Shown here piece after piece: positions 45,969 to 56,173 of a stretch of DNA of 64,000 nt. The position numbers and the translations under genes are program-made. Numbering within the stretch: position 1 is the first letter of the stretch; each line of letters starts with the position of its first letter. The DNA lies in assembly GCF_026183695.1 (NCBI RefSeq), contig NZ_JAPFRD010000011.1:124001-188000 (forward strand), in the 5' to 3' direction. A model generated the notes under the pieces. It ran no database searches. It saw only the letters and a list, made by a program, of their open reading frames with translations, and was not told the DNA's origin. The DNA is from Alteromonas aquimaris. GTDB lineage: Bacteria > Pseudomonadota > Gammaproteobacteria > Enterobacterales > Alteromonadaceae.

Positions 45969-46643
45969 CTAGGCGCGTTTGCTGGTAGGAGCGAGTGTCA
46001 CCGCCATCGCCCAGATATCAATCTTGATGCGCGGATGACGTTGTCGTAACTGCCTTGCCAACACATCTACCGTGCAGCCAGTGGTGATGACGTCATCGAT
46101 GATAGCAATGTGTCGATAAGGTAATGCTTGCGTTACCTTATAAGCCTGACGCAAATTTTGCAGGCGCTGTTGGCGGTTCAGGCCGGTCTGCTGCTTTGCT
46201 GATTTGCGTTTAGCCCATTGCGTGTGCATTGGCACGTTCAAGCGTTGACCAAGCAAACTAGCCAGCTCGCTGGCTTGATTGTAGCGCCGCTGATAATAGC
46301 GCCAATAGGTGATAGGCACAGGTAGCAGAATTTCGGGTAACGGGGTGTCGCCAAGCATTTGCGAAAACCACTTCGTCAAGATGTCAGCTGGCACCATATC
46401 CCGTGATGATTTAAGCCTGAGAATTAACTGATTTAACGGCCATTGGTAAGGACCGATGGCATAGAGCCCATCGATGGCTGAATGTTTTATATTGCGCGCC
46501 ACCTCTGGTCGCAGCAGCAGGTTTGGGGGTTTGTCAGGGTGGTGAAAAAACACGGTATCATACTGGCAGTACCGGCATACCGCGCTGGCGCTGTATTGGC
46601 AGCAAAACAGGCAGGTCAGGTTGGGTAAAAATCGTCTCAGCAT
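45969..46643 (-). CDS. ComF family protein (GntX-like)
   Basis: 224 residues from ATG 46643; ATG 46685 would give 14 more residues. N-terminal zinc ribbon CLFCCQYSASAVCRYC and a C-terminal phosphoribosyltransferase fold with PRPP loop AIIDDVITTGCT near residue 185. Homologues (ComF, GntX) support DNA uptake/transformation or growth on DNA. Divergent from bioH, as in E. coli. The presence of comM in the same window fits a competent organism, by inference only. Confidence 0.88.
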   Translation of the reverse strand: MLRRFLPNLTCLFCCQYSASAVCRYCQYDTVFFHHPDKPPNLLLRPEVARNIKHSAIDGLYAIGPYQWPLNQLILRLKSSRDMVPADILTKWFSQMLGDTPLPEILLPVPITYWRYYQRRYNQASELASLLGQRLNVPMHTQWAKRKSAKQQTGLNRQQRLQNLRQAYKVTQALPYRHIAIIDDVITTGCTVDVLARQLRQRHPRIKIDIWAMAVTLAPTSKRA

Positions 46644-46703
46644 GGATCTGCTCTCTTCTTTGCGCGGTATGTAGTGTGAAAACAAATTTTTAGGAAGTAC
46701 GAC

Positions 46704-47501
46704 GTGCTAGATTCTCATAAACGTAGTGGGCTGATCACCCGATCGGTTGGGACAGGAAAAGAACTGATTTTTCTACATGGGTGGGGCATGAATGGGGGCG
46801 CTTTTTCGCAGCTGTTTCCTTATTTGCAAAATGACTTTACGTTAACTGTTATTGATTTGCCTGGGTTTGGTGAAAATAGCCATATTGTTCCCGAACCCTT
46901 TTCCCTGCCTGCATTAGCAGACTTAATCGCCTCTCAACTGTCAGAACGCTCTGTTTTGGTGGGGTGGTCGCTCGGTGGTTTAATTGCACAATATTTAGCT
47001 CTGCAGCATGAACATACCATCACAGGTTTAATCACCATCGCTTCTTCGCCAAAATTTGAGCAGGCGTCAGGTTGGCCTGGTATAGATGCAGAATTGCTGA
47101 CACAGTTTCAACAGCAGCTTTCAACTGATTACAAAAAAACCATCGAGCGCTTTTTAGCGATTCAAGCAATGGGGAGTGCTACCGCCAGACAGGATATAAA
47201 AGCGATTCGTCAAGCAATTCATGAATACCCTGAGCCCGCACAAAAGGCGTTGGCCGAGGGGCTGCGGCTCTTATCCACTGAAGATTTACGCCAGGATATC
47301 AATCGCATCAAGCAACCGACTTTGCGGTTGTATGGCAGGCTGGACAGTCTGGTTCCGCCAAGCAGCGTGGATCAAATCTGCAAGCTGCATCCGCAGGCTG
47401 ATTCCGTAGTGTTACCCCACGCCTCACACGCGCCTTTTATTTCACATCCCCAGCAAACCGCCGACATCATTAGGCATTTTGTTATGACGCAGCTTACCTA
47501 A
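46704..47501 (+). CDS. bioH: Pimeloyl-ACP methyl ester carboxylesterase
   Basis: Removes the methyl group from pimeloyl-ACP methyl ester, giving the biotin precursor. 265 residues of alpha/beta hydrolase: HGWGMNGGAF near residue 25, nucleophile Ser89 in GWSLGG, Asp in YGRLDSLVP near 210 and His in HASHAPFISHP near 240, all as in E. coli BioH. GTG start with AGGAAG upstream. Confidence 0.95.
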   Translation: MLDSHKRSGLITRSVGTGKELIFLHGWGMNGGAFSQLFPYLQNDFTLTVIDLPGFGENSHIVPEPFSLPALADLIASQLSERSVLVGWSLGGLIAQYLALQHEHTITGLITIASSPKFEQASGWPGIDAELLTQFQQQLSTDYKKTIERFLAIQAMGSATARQDIKAIRQAIHEYPEPAQKALAEGLRLLSTEDLRQDINRIKQPTLRLYGRLDSLVPPSSVDQICKLHPQADSVVLPHASHAPFISHPQQTADIIRHFVMTQLT

Positions 47502-47606
47502 GTATATTATTGCATACGCAAAATGGGTGTTTTTACGGTGACTGCCTTTTTAATTAGCGCCGTTTTGTATAATAATTGACCTCGGGTAGTAAGAGGTAGA
47601 AGTATT

Positions 47607-47909
47607 TTGAACAGTATTGATTCAGGTATGGCGTCGGCATTTGCGGCGGGCTATAGCGGCCTTCAACAAGCGCAAGCTGATATTACGCAAGCGTCTGAAA
47701 ATATCGCCGAGCGTACTATGCGAACGTCAGAGAGTCAGAACCAAAATGGTAGTGGCTCCAGTACATCGGGTCAGTCGTCTGCTTCAGCGGGCAATATGAC
47801 GTCTGATTTAGTTTCGTTGAAGATGGGAAGTATCAACGCCGAAGCCAACGCAAAAGTGTTGAGCACGTCATTTGATAATCTCGGAACCATCATCGATACG
47901 CTTGCTTAG
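47607..47909 (+). CDS. Small protein resembling flagellar rod/hook N-termini
   Basis: 100 residues, starting with TTG 47607 after AGAGGT. The start GLQQAQADITQASENIAER resembles the GL-x-A-x2-x-LD-x3-NIAN motif of flagellar axial proteins; then a Ser/Gly/Gln-rich linker and a C-terminal helix ending IDTLA. Too short to be a normal rod protein. Nine bases before the metalloprotease gene, so likely cotranscribed. Confidence 0.6.
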   Translation: MNSIDSGMASAFAAGYSGLQQAQADITQASENIAERTMRTSESQNQNGSGSSTSGQSSASAGNMTSDLVSLKMGSINAEANAKVLSTSFDNLGTIIDTLA

Positions 47910-47918
47910 AAGCAAACA

Positions 47919-48752
47919 GTGAACATCGTCACGCCCATCCCTACCAATGTGGTGTTTAGTACTGCCAACGTTAATACCGAGGCGGCGCGTCGTGACAACC
48001 TGTTAATAGAAACCATTCCCGCCACCTCCGCCTCTGATCAGGGGGATAACAACAAGGGACTAGGTTCAGATTCTGATCGAGCGCGCTCACCGGGCCAACT
48101 TGCTGGCCCCCTTGTGTATGAAAAGCCTCAAATCCAGTCTCAGGTAAGTGAAGCACTTGCTCAGCAGGAGGAAGCGGCAAATAACAGCGAGCAGGATGAG
48201 GCAAACGGCGAGAGCGCCGGTAAAGATAGTGCCGAAGATAAACAACAACAGCAAGCAGAAGAACAAAAGCTCAAACAATTAAAAGATCGTGATGCCGAAG
48301 TACGTCGTCATGAAGAAGCTCACGCATCTGTAGGGGGGCAATATGCCGGCGCGCCTCAATATGAATATGAGGAAGGCCCCGACGGCAAGCGCTATGCTGT
48401 GGGTGGCGAAGTGTCTATCGATATTTCTGAAGCGCCCACGCCTGAAAAAACCATTCAAAAGATGGAGCAGGTTCGCGCAGCCGCGTTGGCACCTGAACAA
48501 CCCTCTCAACAAGATTTAAAAGTGGCTGCCGAAGCGCAGCAAAAATCTGCCGAAGCTAAAGCAGAGTTAGCCAAAGAAAAAGCGCAAGTCGCTCCGACGG
48601 CGGGACTAAAGGCGCGTTTAGCTGATGTGGACAATTCAATATCTACGAACAATGCAACTGCAACTAGCATGGCTGTTCGCACAGGCGTTATCCAACAACA
48701 CTACCAAGGTGTGGCATCACCAAAAGGTGGTGGCTTTTCTGCCAGCGCATAA
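47919..48752 (+). CDS. SprA-related putative metalloprotease
   Basis: 277 residues from GTG 47919. N-terminal half is low complexity and rich in Glu/Gln/Ala; the conserved core follows with HEEAH (131-135), a zinc-protease type HExxH, and YEYEEGPDGKRYAVGGEVSID. Family members were first noted as putative catalase-related SprA proteins and have no firmly shown role. Cotranscribed with the small flagellar-like gene before it. Confidence 0.8.
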   Translation: MNIVTPIPTNVVFSTANVNTEAARRDNLLIETIPATSASDQGDNNKGLGSDSDRARSPGQLAGPLVYEKPQIQSQVSEALAQQEEAANNSEQDEANGESAGKDSAEDKQQQQAEEQKLKQLKDRDAEVRRHEEAHASVGGQYAGAPQYEYEEGPDGKRYAVGGEVSIDISEAPTPEKTIQKMEQVRAAALAPEQPSQQDLKVAAEAQQKSAEAKAELAKEKAQVAPTAGLKARLADVDNSISTNNATATSMAVRTGVIQQHYQGVASPKGGGFSASA

Positions 48753-48925
48753 CGCTTTCGCCTTCGTTCAAAAGTTTTTCTGTCTAACGGGTTGTATCAC
48801 GTGCGTGCGCATTGACTAACCGGCTTTGTGCGTAATGAATCAACTTTGCTTAGCGGCATGACCGACCTTTGTGATGGGGATGTGCTACCGATACCGGCAG
48901 CAACATTTGTTGGTGCTTCACCGGT

Positions 48926-50065
48926 TTATTTCATCGGGTAAACCATTCCACCGTAATGCGTGGAGGATTCACGCAGCCATTTGGTTAATATCCACTTAGT
49001 GCCCTGTGTCACGGGCCGACCTGAGTGATACGAATCACGCAAGGTGGCCCCGTCGCGTGTCCAGTTATCAAAAATCAGTACATCGCCTACATTACCTTTT
49101 ACACGAATACCAAGCTTTGGAAATTCTGTCTCACCACCCGTATAGTTGTCTGATAAATAGGTGATCGCAGTTTTCACCCGTTGACCCCCATCACTTAGGA
49201 TCTTATCAAATTCAGGCCCTTGACCAACTATGGCATCGTAATGGGGCTTGTATTCCTGATGGTTTTTATAACGCAGTAAATTCATTGATTCACCGCGTTT
49301 ACGGCTTATTCCAGTTAATGACTCAAGGATCATGTCTATTTCAAGACAAAACCAATCGAGATGATCGGGAGTGATGGGAACGATATCACTGGTACGAATG
49401 TCGTTTTTGATGCCCTTACCGGTTACGGGGTCATGCACCATTGACGGTTGTAGATGGGGTTGTAAACGCAACGTTATGTAGTTACAACAGAGTTGAGAAA
49501 TTACTTTTCTGTATAATTTGATCCCAATTTTTTCAACCGTTAATACAGGTTCATGATGAGTACGCGCAAACCAACTTCGGCACACATACTCAAGTAAATC
49601 GTCAATGTCAGCATTTTGTTCGGCGTATTCTTTAACCTGATTAGTGAGATCGTGTAGGGCCAAATCATGTAACAGTCTAGGCGCAAATCGCTGCAACAAC
49701 GCTGCGTAAAAGACCTGATCTTTATGCCCATCACTCAGATTCAAAAGAATCAGAATAGACTCAGCGTGCCCCGCTATGGCTTCACTGTGTAATAATTTAA
49801 AATCTGCTACGGTTAAGTCCGGTTCATCGAAAAATGCTTTCAACGTTACCAGACGATGCAGTGTTCCTTTTACCCCAGCATTCCAACGTTGCTGTAAAAA
49901 TTGATAAGCATCGTCTGGTCGCTGTCGAAAATATTGTTCAGCCAGATACAAGGTTGCCATTGAATGGCCAAACTGTGCAGCTTGAGTAAGAGCCTGATTT
50001 GCTGCTGGAATATTTTGACGCGAAAAATGTTGTAATGCTTGTTGAAAGAAAGCCTCTCCGTTCAT
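48926..50065 (-). CDS. 2OG-Fe(II) oxygenase, prolyl 4-hydroxylase-like
   Basis: 379 residues. C-terminal prolyl-4-hydroxylase domain from about residue 260: iron ligands HYD in YKPHYDAIVG and His in YHSGRPVTQGTKW, whose Lys binds 2-oxoglutarate; YLSDNYTGGETEFPKLG is typical. N-terminal 150 residues are helical repeats of Sel1/TPR type (AAQFGHSMATLYLAEQYF). Cytoplasmic; protein substrate unknown. Confidence 0.85.
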   Translation of the reverse strand: MNGEAFFQQALQHFSRQNIPAANQALTQAAQFGHSMATLYLAEQYFRQRPDDAYQFLQQRWNAGVKGTLHRLVTLKAFFDEPDLTVADFKLLHSEAIAGHAESILILLNLSDGHKDQVFYAALLQRFAPRLLHDLALHDLTNQVKEYAEQNADIDDLLEYVCRSWFARTHHEPVLTVEKIGIKLYRKVISQLCCNYITLRLQPHLQPSMVHDPVTGKGIKNDIRTSDIVPITPDHLDWFCLEIDMILESLTGISRKRGESMNLLRYKNHQEYKPHYDAIVGQGPEFDKILSDGGQRVKTAITYLSDNYTGGETEFPKLGIRVKGNVGDVLIFDNWTRDGATLRDSYHSGRPVTQGTKWILTKWLRESSTHYGGMVYPMK

Positions 50066-50274
50066 TGACTGCCTGCACGGGTATTTAAAAACTAAAAGAC
50101 TAACGCCCTTACATTGACATTACAACTGCTGACATTCTGTACAAGTAATCGCATTTTACCAAATGATGACGTTTTCACAGCGGGGGATGACACGCAGCAG
50201 GTTTATGGGTGAGGTGTAAGATTGAAGGATAAGTAGGGTGGTGGGCTTTAAGAAAGCCGATTATACACGCAATA

Positions 50275-50301
50275 GAGGAATGCAAGACTGTTGCATTCCT
50301 C
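50275..50301. terminator. Strong hairpin downstream of tex
   Basis: Eleven-base-pair stem GAGGAATGCAA / TTGCATTCCTC with loop GACTG, 38 bases after the tex stop. There is no T-run on the minus strand, so it may be a weak or Rho-aided terminator. Confidence 0.4.
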
Positions 50302-50338
50302 CACATTTGCGTTTTTCACGATAGCAGAGTTTATTAAC

Positions 50339-52663
50339 TTATTTCTGCTTGGCTTTCGCAAACGCATCAGCAAAGGCATTACCCATCGCCGCGTTTTGCG
50401 CCGGCGCAGCGTGGCGCTGGCCTTTATTGTGTCCCTTGGAATTAGAACGGGGTGATGCAGATTTGCTCTTAGGTACAGCGGCCTTGGCTGGTGCAGGGGT
50501 TTCATCTAATCGCATAGTAAAGGAAATACGCTTGCGCTCTACATCTACTTCCATCACTTTCACTTTGACGATGTCTCCCGCTTTGACTACTTCGCGCGGA
50601 TCGGAAATAAACTTATTAGTCAGTGCCGAGATGTGAACCAGACCGTCCTGGTGCACGCCTACATCCACAAAGGCCCCAAAATTTGCCACATTGCTCACCA
50701 CGCCTTCTAATATCATGCCTGGTTTAAGATCGCTAATGGTCTCCACACCTTCTTTGAACGCCGCCGTTTTAAATTCTGGGCGCGGATCGCGGCCAGGTTT
50801 ATCCAGTTCTTTAAGAATGTCTTTGACGGTGGGCAGACCAAATTGTTCATCGGTAAACGTATCAGGTGAAAGTTTTCTCAGTAATTCAGTATTACCAATT
50901 AAATCGTTAACCGCTACATTCGTTTGCGCCACAATTTTATCAATCACCGGGTAGGCTTCAGGATGCACAGCAGAACGATCAAGCGGATTGGTACCATCGT
51001 TGATGCGCAGGAATCCAGCGGCTTGCTCGAAAGCTTTCGGCCCTAAACGCTCAACCTTCAACAACGCTTTACGATCGGAAAATGCGCCATTGTTATTGCG
51101 GAACATGACAATGTTGTTAGCCAGGGTTTTATTCAGACCAGACACATAACTTAACAACGCTGGTGAAGCCGTATTTAAATCCACCCCTACAGCGTTCACA
51201 CAGTCTTCAATAACCTGATCAAGTGATTTGCCTAACTGACTTTGACTTACATCATGCTGATACTGGCCTACGCCAATCGCTTTGGGCTCAATTTTAACCA
51301 ATTCAGCAAGAGGATCCTGTAAACGACGAGCAATGGAAACTGCACCACGTAATGACACATCTAAATCAGGCAGTTCTTGCGAGGCTAATTCAGAGGCTGA
51401 GTAAACCGATGCCCCTGCCTCACTGACTACAATTTTTTGCGCCTTTAGTTCAGGCTGGGCTTTCAGCATCTCGGCCACCAGTTTATCGGTTTCGCGCGAA
51501 GCGGTGCCGTTACCAATGCTGATCAGAGTGACTTTATGTTGTTGGCACAACACGGCCAGGGTGCGTAATGACTTATCCCACTGATTTTGTGGCGCATGGG
51601 GATAAATGGTATTGGTTGCCAATACCTTACCGGTGGCATCCACAATGGCCACTTTCACACCGGTACGTAAACCCGGATCCAAGCCCATGGTCACACGCGA
51701 GCCAGCCGGGGCAGCCATAAGCAAATCGTTCAGGTTCTTGGCAAATACATTAATTGCCTCTTCATCCGCTCTTTCACGCAAGCTGGCAAAGAGTTCCGTT
51801 TCCATGTGCATGCCGATTTTGATTTTCCAGGTCCACTGCACCACCTGCTGCAAAAATGCATCCGCTGGACGGCCTTTATCCTGAATCTCCACGTGTGCGG
51901 CAATAATGCTCTCACATTCTGAGCGCTGACCGGCAGACTCGTTCGTTGGATCGGCGTTCAGGTGTATGTGCAACATACCCTCATTGCGGCCACGGAACAT
52001 TGCTAATGCGCGGTGTGAGGGCACGGTTTTAAATTTTTCCTGATGCGCAAAATAATCTTTGTATTTGGCCGCTTCTTTTTCTTTTCCCGCAACCACTGAA
52101 CTGACCATTACCGCATTGTCGGTAAGGTAACGGCGAATTTTAGCTAATAATGCTGCATCTTCAGCAAAGCGTTCCATCAAGATAAATCGCGCCCCTTCAA
52201 GAGCGGCTTTGGTATCGGCCACCCCTTTATCGACATCGACAAACGCTTGTGCTTCGTTTTCCGGATCTAGTTCAGGGTTGCTATATAATGCGTCGGCAAG
52301 CGGCTCCAGTCCTGCCTCAATAGCTATTTGTCCCTTGGTGCGCCGACGAGGTTTATAAGGCAAATACAAATCTTCCAGCGTAGTTTTGCTGTCGGCTGTT
52401 TTGATCTGAGCGGCTAATTCGTCACTCAATTTGCCTTGTTCGCTTATTGACTTAAGAATAACGTTGCGACGATCTTCCAGTTCACGTAAATAGGTTAAAC
52501 GCTGTTGAAGATTACGTAACTGGGTATCGTCCAGCCCTTGGGTGACTTCTTTTCGGTAACGGGCAATAAAGGGAACAGTGGCGCCTTCATCCAGAAGATT
52601 AACGGCAGCTTCAATCTGGCTTTCTTTTACCGCCAGTTCTTTCGCAATAGTCGATATGATCAT
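50339..52663 (-). CDS. tex: Transcription accessory protein Tex
   Basis: 774 residues, a conserved RNA-binding protein that acts with the transcription machinery. Order: helical N-terminus ([25 protein letters not shown] near residue 30), YqgF/RNase H-like domain near 330 ([16 protein letters not shown]), helix-hairpin-helix region ([15 protein letters not shown]) and a C-terminal S1 domain near 650 ([19 protein letters not shown]), then a basic low-complexity tail. Near greB in many gammaproteobacteria; here the ABC/two-component set lies between the two. Confidence 0.96.
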   Translation of the reverse strand: MIISTIAKELAVKESQIEAAVNLLDEGATVPFIARYRKEVTQGLDDTQLRNLQQRLTYLRELEDRRNVILKSISEQGKLSDELAAQIKTADSKTTLEDLYLPYKPRRRTKGQIAIEAGLEPLADALYSNPELDPENEAQAFVDVDKGVADTKAALEGARFILMERFAEDAALLAKIRRYLTDNAVMVSSVVAGKEKEAAKYKDYFAHQEKFKTVPSHRALAMFRGRNEGMLHIHLNADPTNESAGQRSECESIIAAHVEIQDKGRPADAFLQQVVQWTWKIKIGMHMETELFASLRERADEEAINVFAKNLNDLLMAAPAGSRVTMGLDPGLRTGVKVAIVDATGKVLATNTIYPHAPQNQWDKSLRTLAVLCQQHKVTLISIGNGTASRETDKLVAEMLKAQPELKAQKIVVSEAGASVYSASELASQELPDLDVSLRGAVSIARRLQDPLAELVKIEPKAIGVGQYQHDVSQSQLGKSLDQVIEDCVNAVGVDLNTASPALLSYVSGLNKTLANNIVMFRNNNGAFSDRKALLKVERLGPKAFEQAAGFLRINDGTNPLDRSAVHPEAYPVIDKIVAQTNVAVNDLIGNTELLRKLSPDTFTDEQFGLPTVKDILKELDKPGRDPRPEFKTAAFKEGVETISDLKPGMILEGVVSNVANFGAFVDVGVHQDGLVHISALTNKFISDPREVVKAGDIVKVKVMEVDVERKRISFTMRLDETPAPAKAAVPKSKSASPRSNSKGHNKGQRHAAPAQNAAMGNAFADAFAKAKQK

Positions 52664-52860
52664 AGATTATCAATTGAATGTTTAATTAGGGCTGAAGAAT
52701 GAATGTCTCAGCCAAGAGATAGGTTCATTTCACGTAAAAACAAGAGACGCAGTATATCACTGATAAATTAAGAGGGGAGATTAAAATCTGGCAAGATTCT
52801 ATAAAGCATCAAAAACGTCAGGTAGCACTCATAGCAAACATCAAAGCGGATTGGTAACAC

Positions 52861-52878
52861 TTCATACTTATTTCACAT
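52861..52878 (+). promoter_or_regulatory. Direct repeat upstream of the ABC operon
   Basis: TTCATAC-N4-TTCACAT, an 11-base period, 57 bases before the ATPase start. Such one-turn spacing is typical of OmpR-family response regulator sites; the operon encodes one. A perfect copy lies at 56120-56137. Confidence 0.5.
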
Positions 52879-52934
52879 AACATCGTTTAGCGTCGTTACT
52901 TTCATTACATTATTTAAGTAGAAAGTGCCGCATC

Positions 52935-53621
52935 ATGAACAGCCAAATTCAATTAATAAATGTGAGTCAGCAATTTTCAGATCAAGGTGCCACCGTGCAT
53001 CTGTTCAGCAACCTTAATTTAGTCATACAGCAAGGCCGGTCTTACGCGATAACCGGACCTTCAGGTAGCGGCAAGTCAAGTTTATTAATGATTATGGCAG
53101 GCCTCGAGCAGCCTCACGCGGGGCGCCTTTCCTACTTTACATCTAACACCATTGCACCGCTGGACAGCCTACGTAGAAGCACCGGCTTTGTATTTCAACA
53201 ATTTCATTTACTGCCAGAGCTTTCAGCGTTGCACAACGTTGCGCTCCCTTTAAAGCTGCGGGGAGATAAATATGCAGAAGAAAAAGCCGAAGTATGGTTG
53301 GCGAAAGTAGGCCTGGCGAACAGAATGAACCACAAACCCACCACCTTAAGTGGTGGCGAGCAACAACGGGTGGCCTTAGCCAGGGCATTGGTGTTTGAAC
53401 CCAAGTACATTTTTGCTGATGAGCCCACAGGTAATCTTGATGCAAATAGTGCCCATGACGTAGCGGATTTACTGTTCTCATGCTGTGAAGAACAAAACGC
53501 TGCATTGGTAGTGGTCACCCACTGTCAGAAGCTGGCACGAAGAGCGCAGCGCGTGTTTAATCTTGAGTTTGGGCATTGTGGTGTGCAACGAGATGATGCG
53601 CGCAGGGGGGCATTATGCTAG
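52935..53621 (+). CDS. ABC transporter ATP-binding protein (LolD/MacB-like)
   Basis: 228 residues: Walker [10 protein letters not shown] (41-49), Q-loop [11 protein letters not shown], signature [15 protein letters not shown] near 137, Walker [12 protein letters not shown] near 157 and H-loop VVVVTHC. It belongs to the group that powers FtsX-type (LolCDE, MacAB, peptide/lipid) systems. Overlaps the permease gene by seven bases; both form one exporter. Confidence 0.92.
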   Translation: MNSQIQLINVSQQFSDQGATVHLFSNLNLVIQQGRSYAITGPSGSGKSSLLMIMAGLEQPHAGRLSYFTSNTIAPLDSLRRSTGFVFQQFHLLPELSALHNVALPLKLRGDKYAEEKAEVWLAKVGLANRMNHKPTTLSGGEQQRVALARALVFEPKYIFADEPTGNLDANSAHDVADLLFSCCEEQNAALVVVTHCQKLARRAQRVFNLEFGHCGVQRDDARRGALC

Positions 53622-56113
53622 GACCATCTATCAAATTAGCCTGGCAACTTTTTCATCAAGAGAAGTACGCTAACCATCAGGTGCTGCTACGCTGGACCCA
53701 AGGAGTATTGCTGGTTTTTATGGTCACATTAAGCCTGACCAGCTCGAATATTCAATATTTTTTAGAGCGCAATCTACAGTCACTACTGGGGGCTGACGTG
53801 GTTGTATCTCACTCGCAAAAACTCACTCTCAACCAGATTAAGGAATTAAACAGCTGGGCTAAAAAAATTGTGTGGACGCGGCAACTAAAAGCAATGATTA
53901 CCAGGGATGAACAATGGCAACAGATTTCGCTTAAAGCGGTGGGCAATGATTATCCCTTGCAGGGAGAGCTTCGCTACAGTCAGCAACTAGATGTGGAAGG
54001 CGAGGCGCGGACGGTTTCTTTTCCAAACGGCATCCCCCGGTTAGGAGAGATCTGGCTAGAACCCAGATTGATGAAGGCGTTAAACGTGCATGTCGGCGAG
54101 GATATTGAGTTGGGTGAACGCGCCTTTAAAGTTTCCAGCATACTCTTGCATGAGCCTGACCGGCTGCTGGAAGCGCATAATGTTGATATGCGCGCCATGA
54201 TAAATGCGGAAGACTTATCAAGTTTGCAGTTTCCGGATGAAGTGATTCAGCATCGTTATTTGATTGCCGCCAATAACTCGAACATTCAAAACATATTGGA
54301 CTGGCAGGCCGTTAACCTGCCCGCTGCGAGGATACACCATAAAGGGAGTGGGCATCCATTGGCCTTATTTTGGAAAAGAGTGGAAAACTTCGTTGGGCTT
54401 ACTTCAATTATTCTGTTTTTCATGGCGGCAATCGGAATCCAGCAACTTTCTCACGTGCACGTGCGCAAAGATCAGCTTTTCACCGCTTTATGCATGAGCA
54501 TGACAGCGTCAAAACTCCCTGGTGCGGTGATTTCTTGGTTTAAATGGTTTTTCGGGTTTGCCTGGTCATTACCTGGCGTACTTTTATTTTCTACAGCACT
54601 GCACTGGCTAATCGTAAAGTGGTTACGCGATACCTTTACCGATATTGAGTGGTTTTGGGATGTAACTCAGCTTTATACGCCGATAGCGATATTGGCAGTC
54701 GTTTTTATGCTTTTTTATTCCCGCGTCTGGCTATCTTTTATCAACTGCTCTGCAGCTCAGCTGTTAAGAGAAGCACCGCTGAAATCGCAGCAATGGATAA
54801 GCCAGCTAATGATTCTGGTCGGGTTGACTATGGTTGCTTTTTTCTATTCAGATAATCACACCCTCACTTTCATGGTTGTCATCGCATTGGCTTTTTGCGT
54901 GGTGACGATGATCGTAGTGAGTTGGGGGTCATTATATGTGTTGGAGCGTATAACGAGGAGAATGTCAGGACTTATCCCCTTCTCACTTTACATGATGCGG
55001 CAACGCATAGTGAGCAAAAGTACCCAAATGCTGGGAGTGGGGCTGTCGTGCTTTCTCTTACTCTTTACCCTGATGTTATTAAAAGACTTTGGGGCATCGA
55101 TGAGTCATTATACCCGACAACATGATGGCAATGTTTTAGTCACGCAAGCTACCCCAGCGCAAATGGACGCGATCCAGCAATGGGCTGGGCAGAAGGATAT
55201 CTCCCTTCGTCAGCACAAACCTTATGTTTACGCGCAGTTACTCGAAGTGAATTCAATTGCGCTAGCAAAGTTTATCAGTAATCCCAGTGAAAGCGCTGCA
55301 ACCCTTTCCCGACCCATCCGGCTGCATTGGAGTGACACGATTCCTGGCAATAATCGCGTCGTAACAGGACAGTGGTGGCAACCCGATACAAGGCACTGGC
55401 AACAGATTTCGGTGGAGCAAGAAGTGATGACCGATTTAAAGCTTCACCTAGGTGACACGCTATATTTTCAAATTGGCCCTGACCGCGCTGCCTTCAGGAT
55501 TGTGGCCAGTCACGAGTATCAAGCCGGAAATGGCTCGATTACTTTTTGGATGCAGGTGCCCCCTGCTGCTCTGGCTCACCTCAATGCAGCCCGTTATAGC
55601 ATGGCTAGCATGGAACTGGCTGAACCCCACTGGGCCGAGCTCAGTCAGCTTTGGCGGCAACATCCATCGCTGCGGATGGTAACCCTTAAGGACTTAATGC
55701 GTCGATATGACAACGTGTTAGGAATGGTAACCACGGTGGTCAGTGGGTTCTCACTAATTATTAGCTTACTGGCGGCAATCGTCATTGTGGCTACGGTAAA
55801 ATCCTGTGAAGCGCGGGATAGAAGCCGTAACAGTGTCATCTTAAGTTTTGGGTTATCCAGGTTAACCTGTTTTCGCCTAACGATAATTGAATGGTTTTTT
55901 ACTGCCACAATCGCCGCCTGCGGCGCCATTTCAGGAACCTATCTGGCCGGCATGCTAATTTATCACTCACAGTTTTCGCTGGCGTATTCACCAGATTTCC
56001 TATGGCTGGCCGCAACCCTGTGCATTGTGTTGCTATTGGTTACCGCGCTAGGTTTGATGGCAAGCAAACAATCGCTGAATAATAGCATCCGACAACTTAT
56101 GGCAGAAAATTAG
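53615..56113 (+). CDS. FtsX-family ABC permease, 832 aa
   Basis: Partner of the ATPase. One N-terminal helix (about 30-48), a periplasmic part to about 255, three helices (about 258-385), a central pair of helices near 395-440 and one near 475, a second periplasmic part and a C-terminal FtsX domain with three helices (700-830). This double-FtsX, YbbP-like build suggests a mechanotransmission or lipid/peptide export system. Substrate unknown. A hydrolase partner of the YbbA/TesA kind is not adjacent; the DJ-1 protein follows instead. Confidence 0.85.
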   Translation: MLGPSIKLAWQLFHQEKYANHQVLLRWTQGVLLVFMVTLSLTSSNIQYFLERNLQSLLGADVVVSHSQKLTLNQIKELNSWAKKIVWTRQLKAMITRDEQWQQISLKAVGNDYPLQGELRYSQQLDVEGEARTVSFPNGIPRLGEIWLEPRLMKALNVHVGEDIELGERAFKVSSILLHEPDRLLEAHNVDMRAMINAEDLSSLQFPDEVIQHRYLIAANNSNIQNILDWQAVNLPAARIHHKGSGHPLALFWKRVENFVGLTSIILFFMAAIGIQQLSHVHVRKDQLFTALCMSMTASKLPGAVISWFKWFFGFAWSLPGVLLFSTALHWLIVKWLRDTFTDIEWFWDVTQLYTPIAILAVVFMLFYSRVWLSFINCSAAQLLREAPLKSQQWISQLMILVGLTMVAFFYSDNHTLTFMVVIALAFCVVTMIVVSWGSLYVLERITRRMSGLIPFSLYMMRQRIVSKSTQMLGVGLSCFLLLFTLMLLKDFGASMSHYTRQHDGNVLVTQATPAQMDAIQQWAGQKDISLRQHKPYVYAQLLEVNSIALAKFISNPSESAATLSRPIRLHWSDTIPGNNRVVTGQWWQPDTRHWQQISVEQEVMTDLKLHLGDTLYFQIGPDRAAFRIVASHEYQAGNGSITFWMQVPPAALAHLNAARYSMASMELAEPHWAELSQLWRQHPSLRMVTLKDLMRRYDNVLGMVTTVVSGFSLIISLLAAIVIVATVKSCEARDRSRNSVILSFGLSRLTCFRLTIIEWFFTATIAACGAISGTYLAGMLIYHSQFSLAYSPDFLWLAATLCIVLLLVTALGLMASKQSLNNSIRQLMAEN

Positions 56114-56119
56114 CCGGAC

Positions 56120-56137
56120 TTCACATCTGTTTCACAT
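56120..56137 (+). promoter_or_regulatory. Direct repeat upstream of the DJ-1 gene
   Basis: Perfect TTCACAT-N4-TTCACAT at 11-base period, followed nine bases on by CATTAT (56147-56152), a possible -10 element. Suggests a second promoter inside the gene set, activated by an OmpR-family regulator. Confidence 0.55.
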
Positions 56138-56173
56138 ACAAGGCGTCATTATGAGCAAAACAACAGGAGAACG

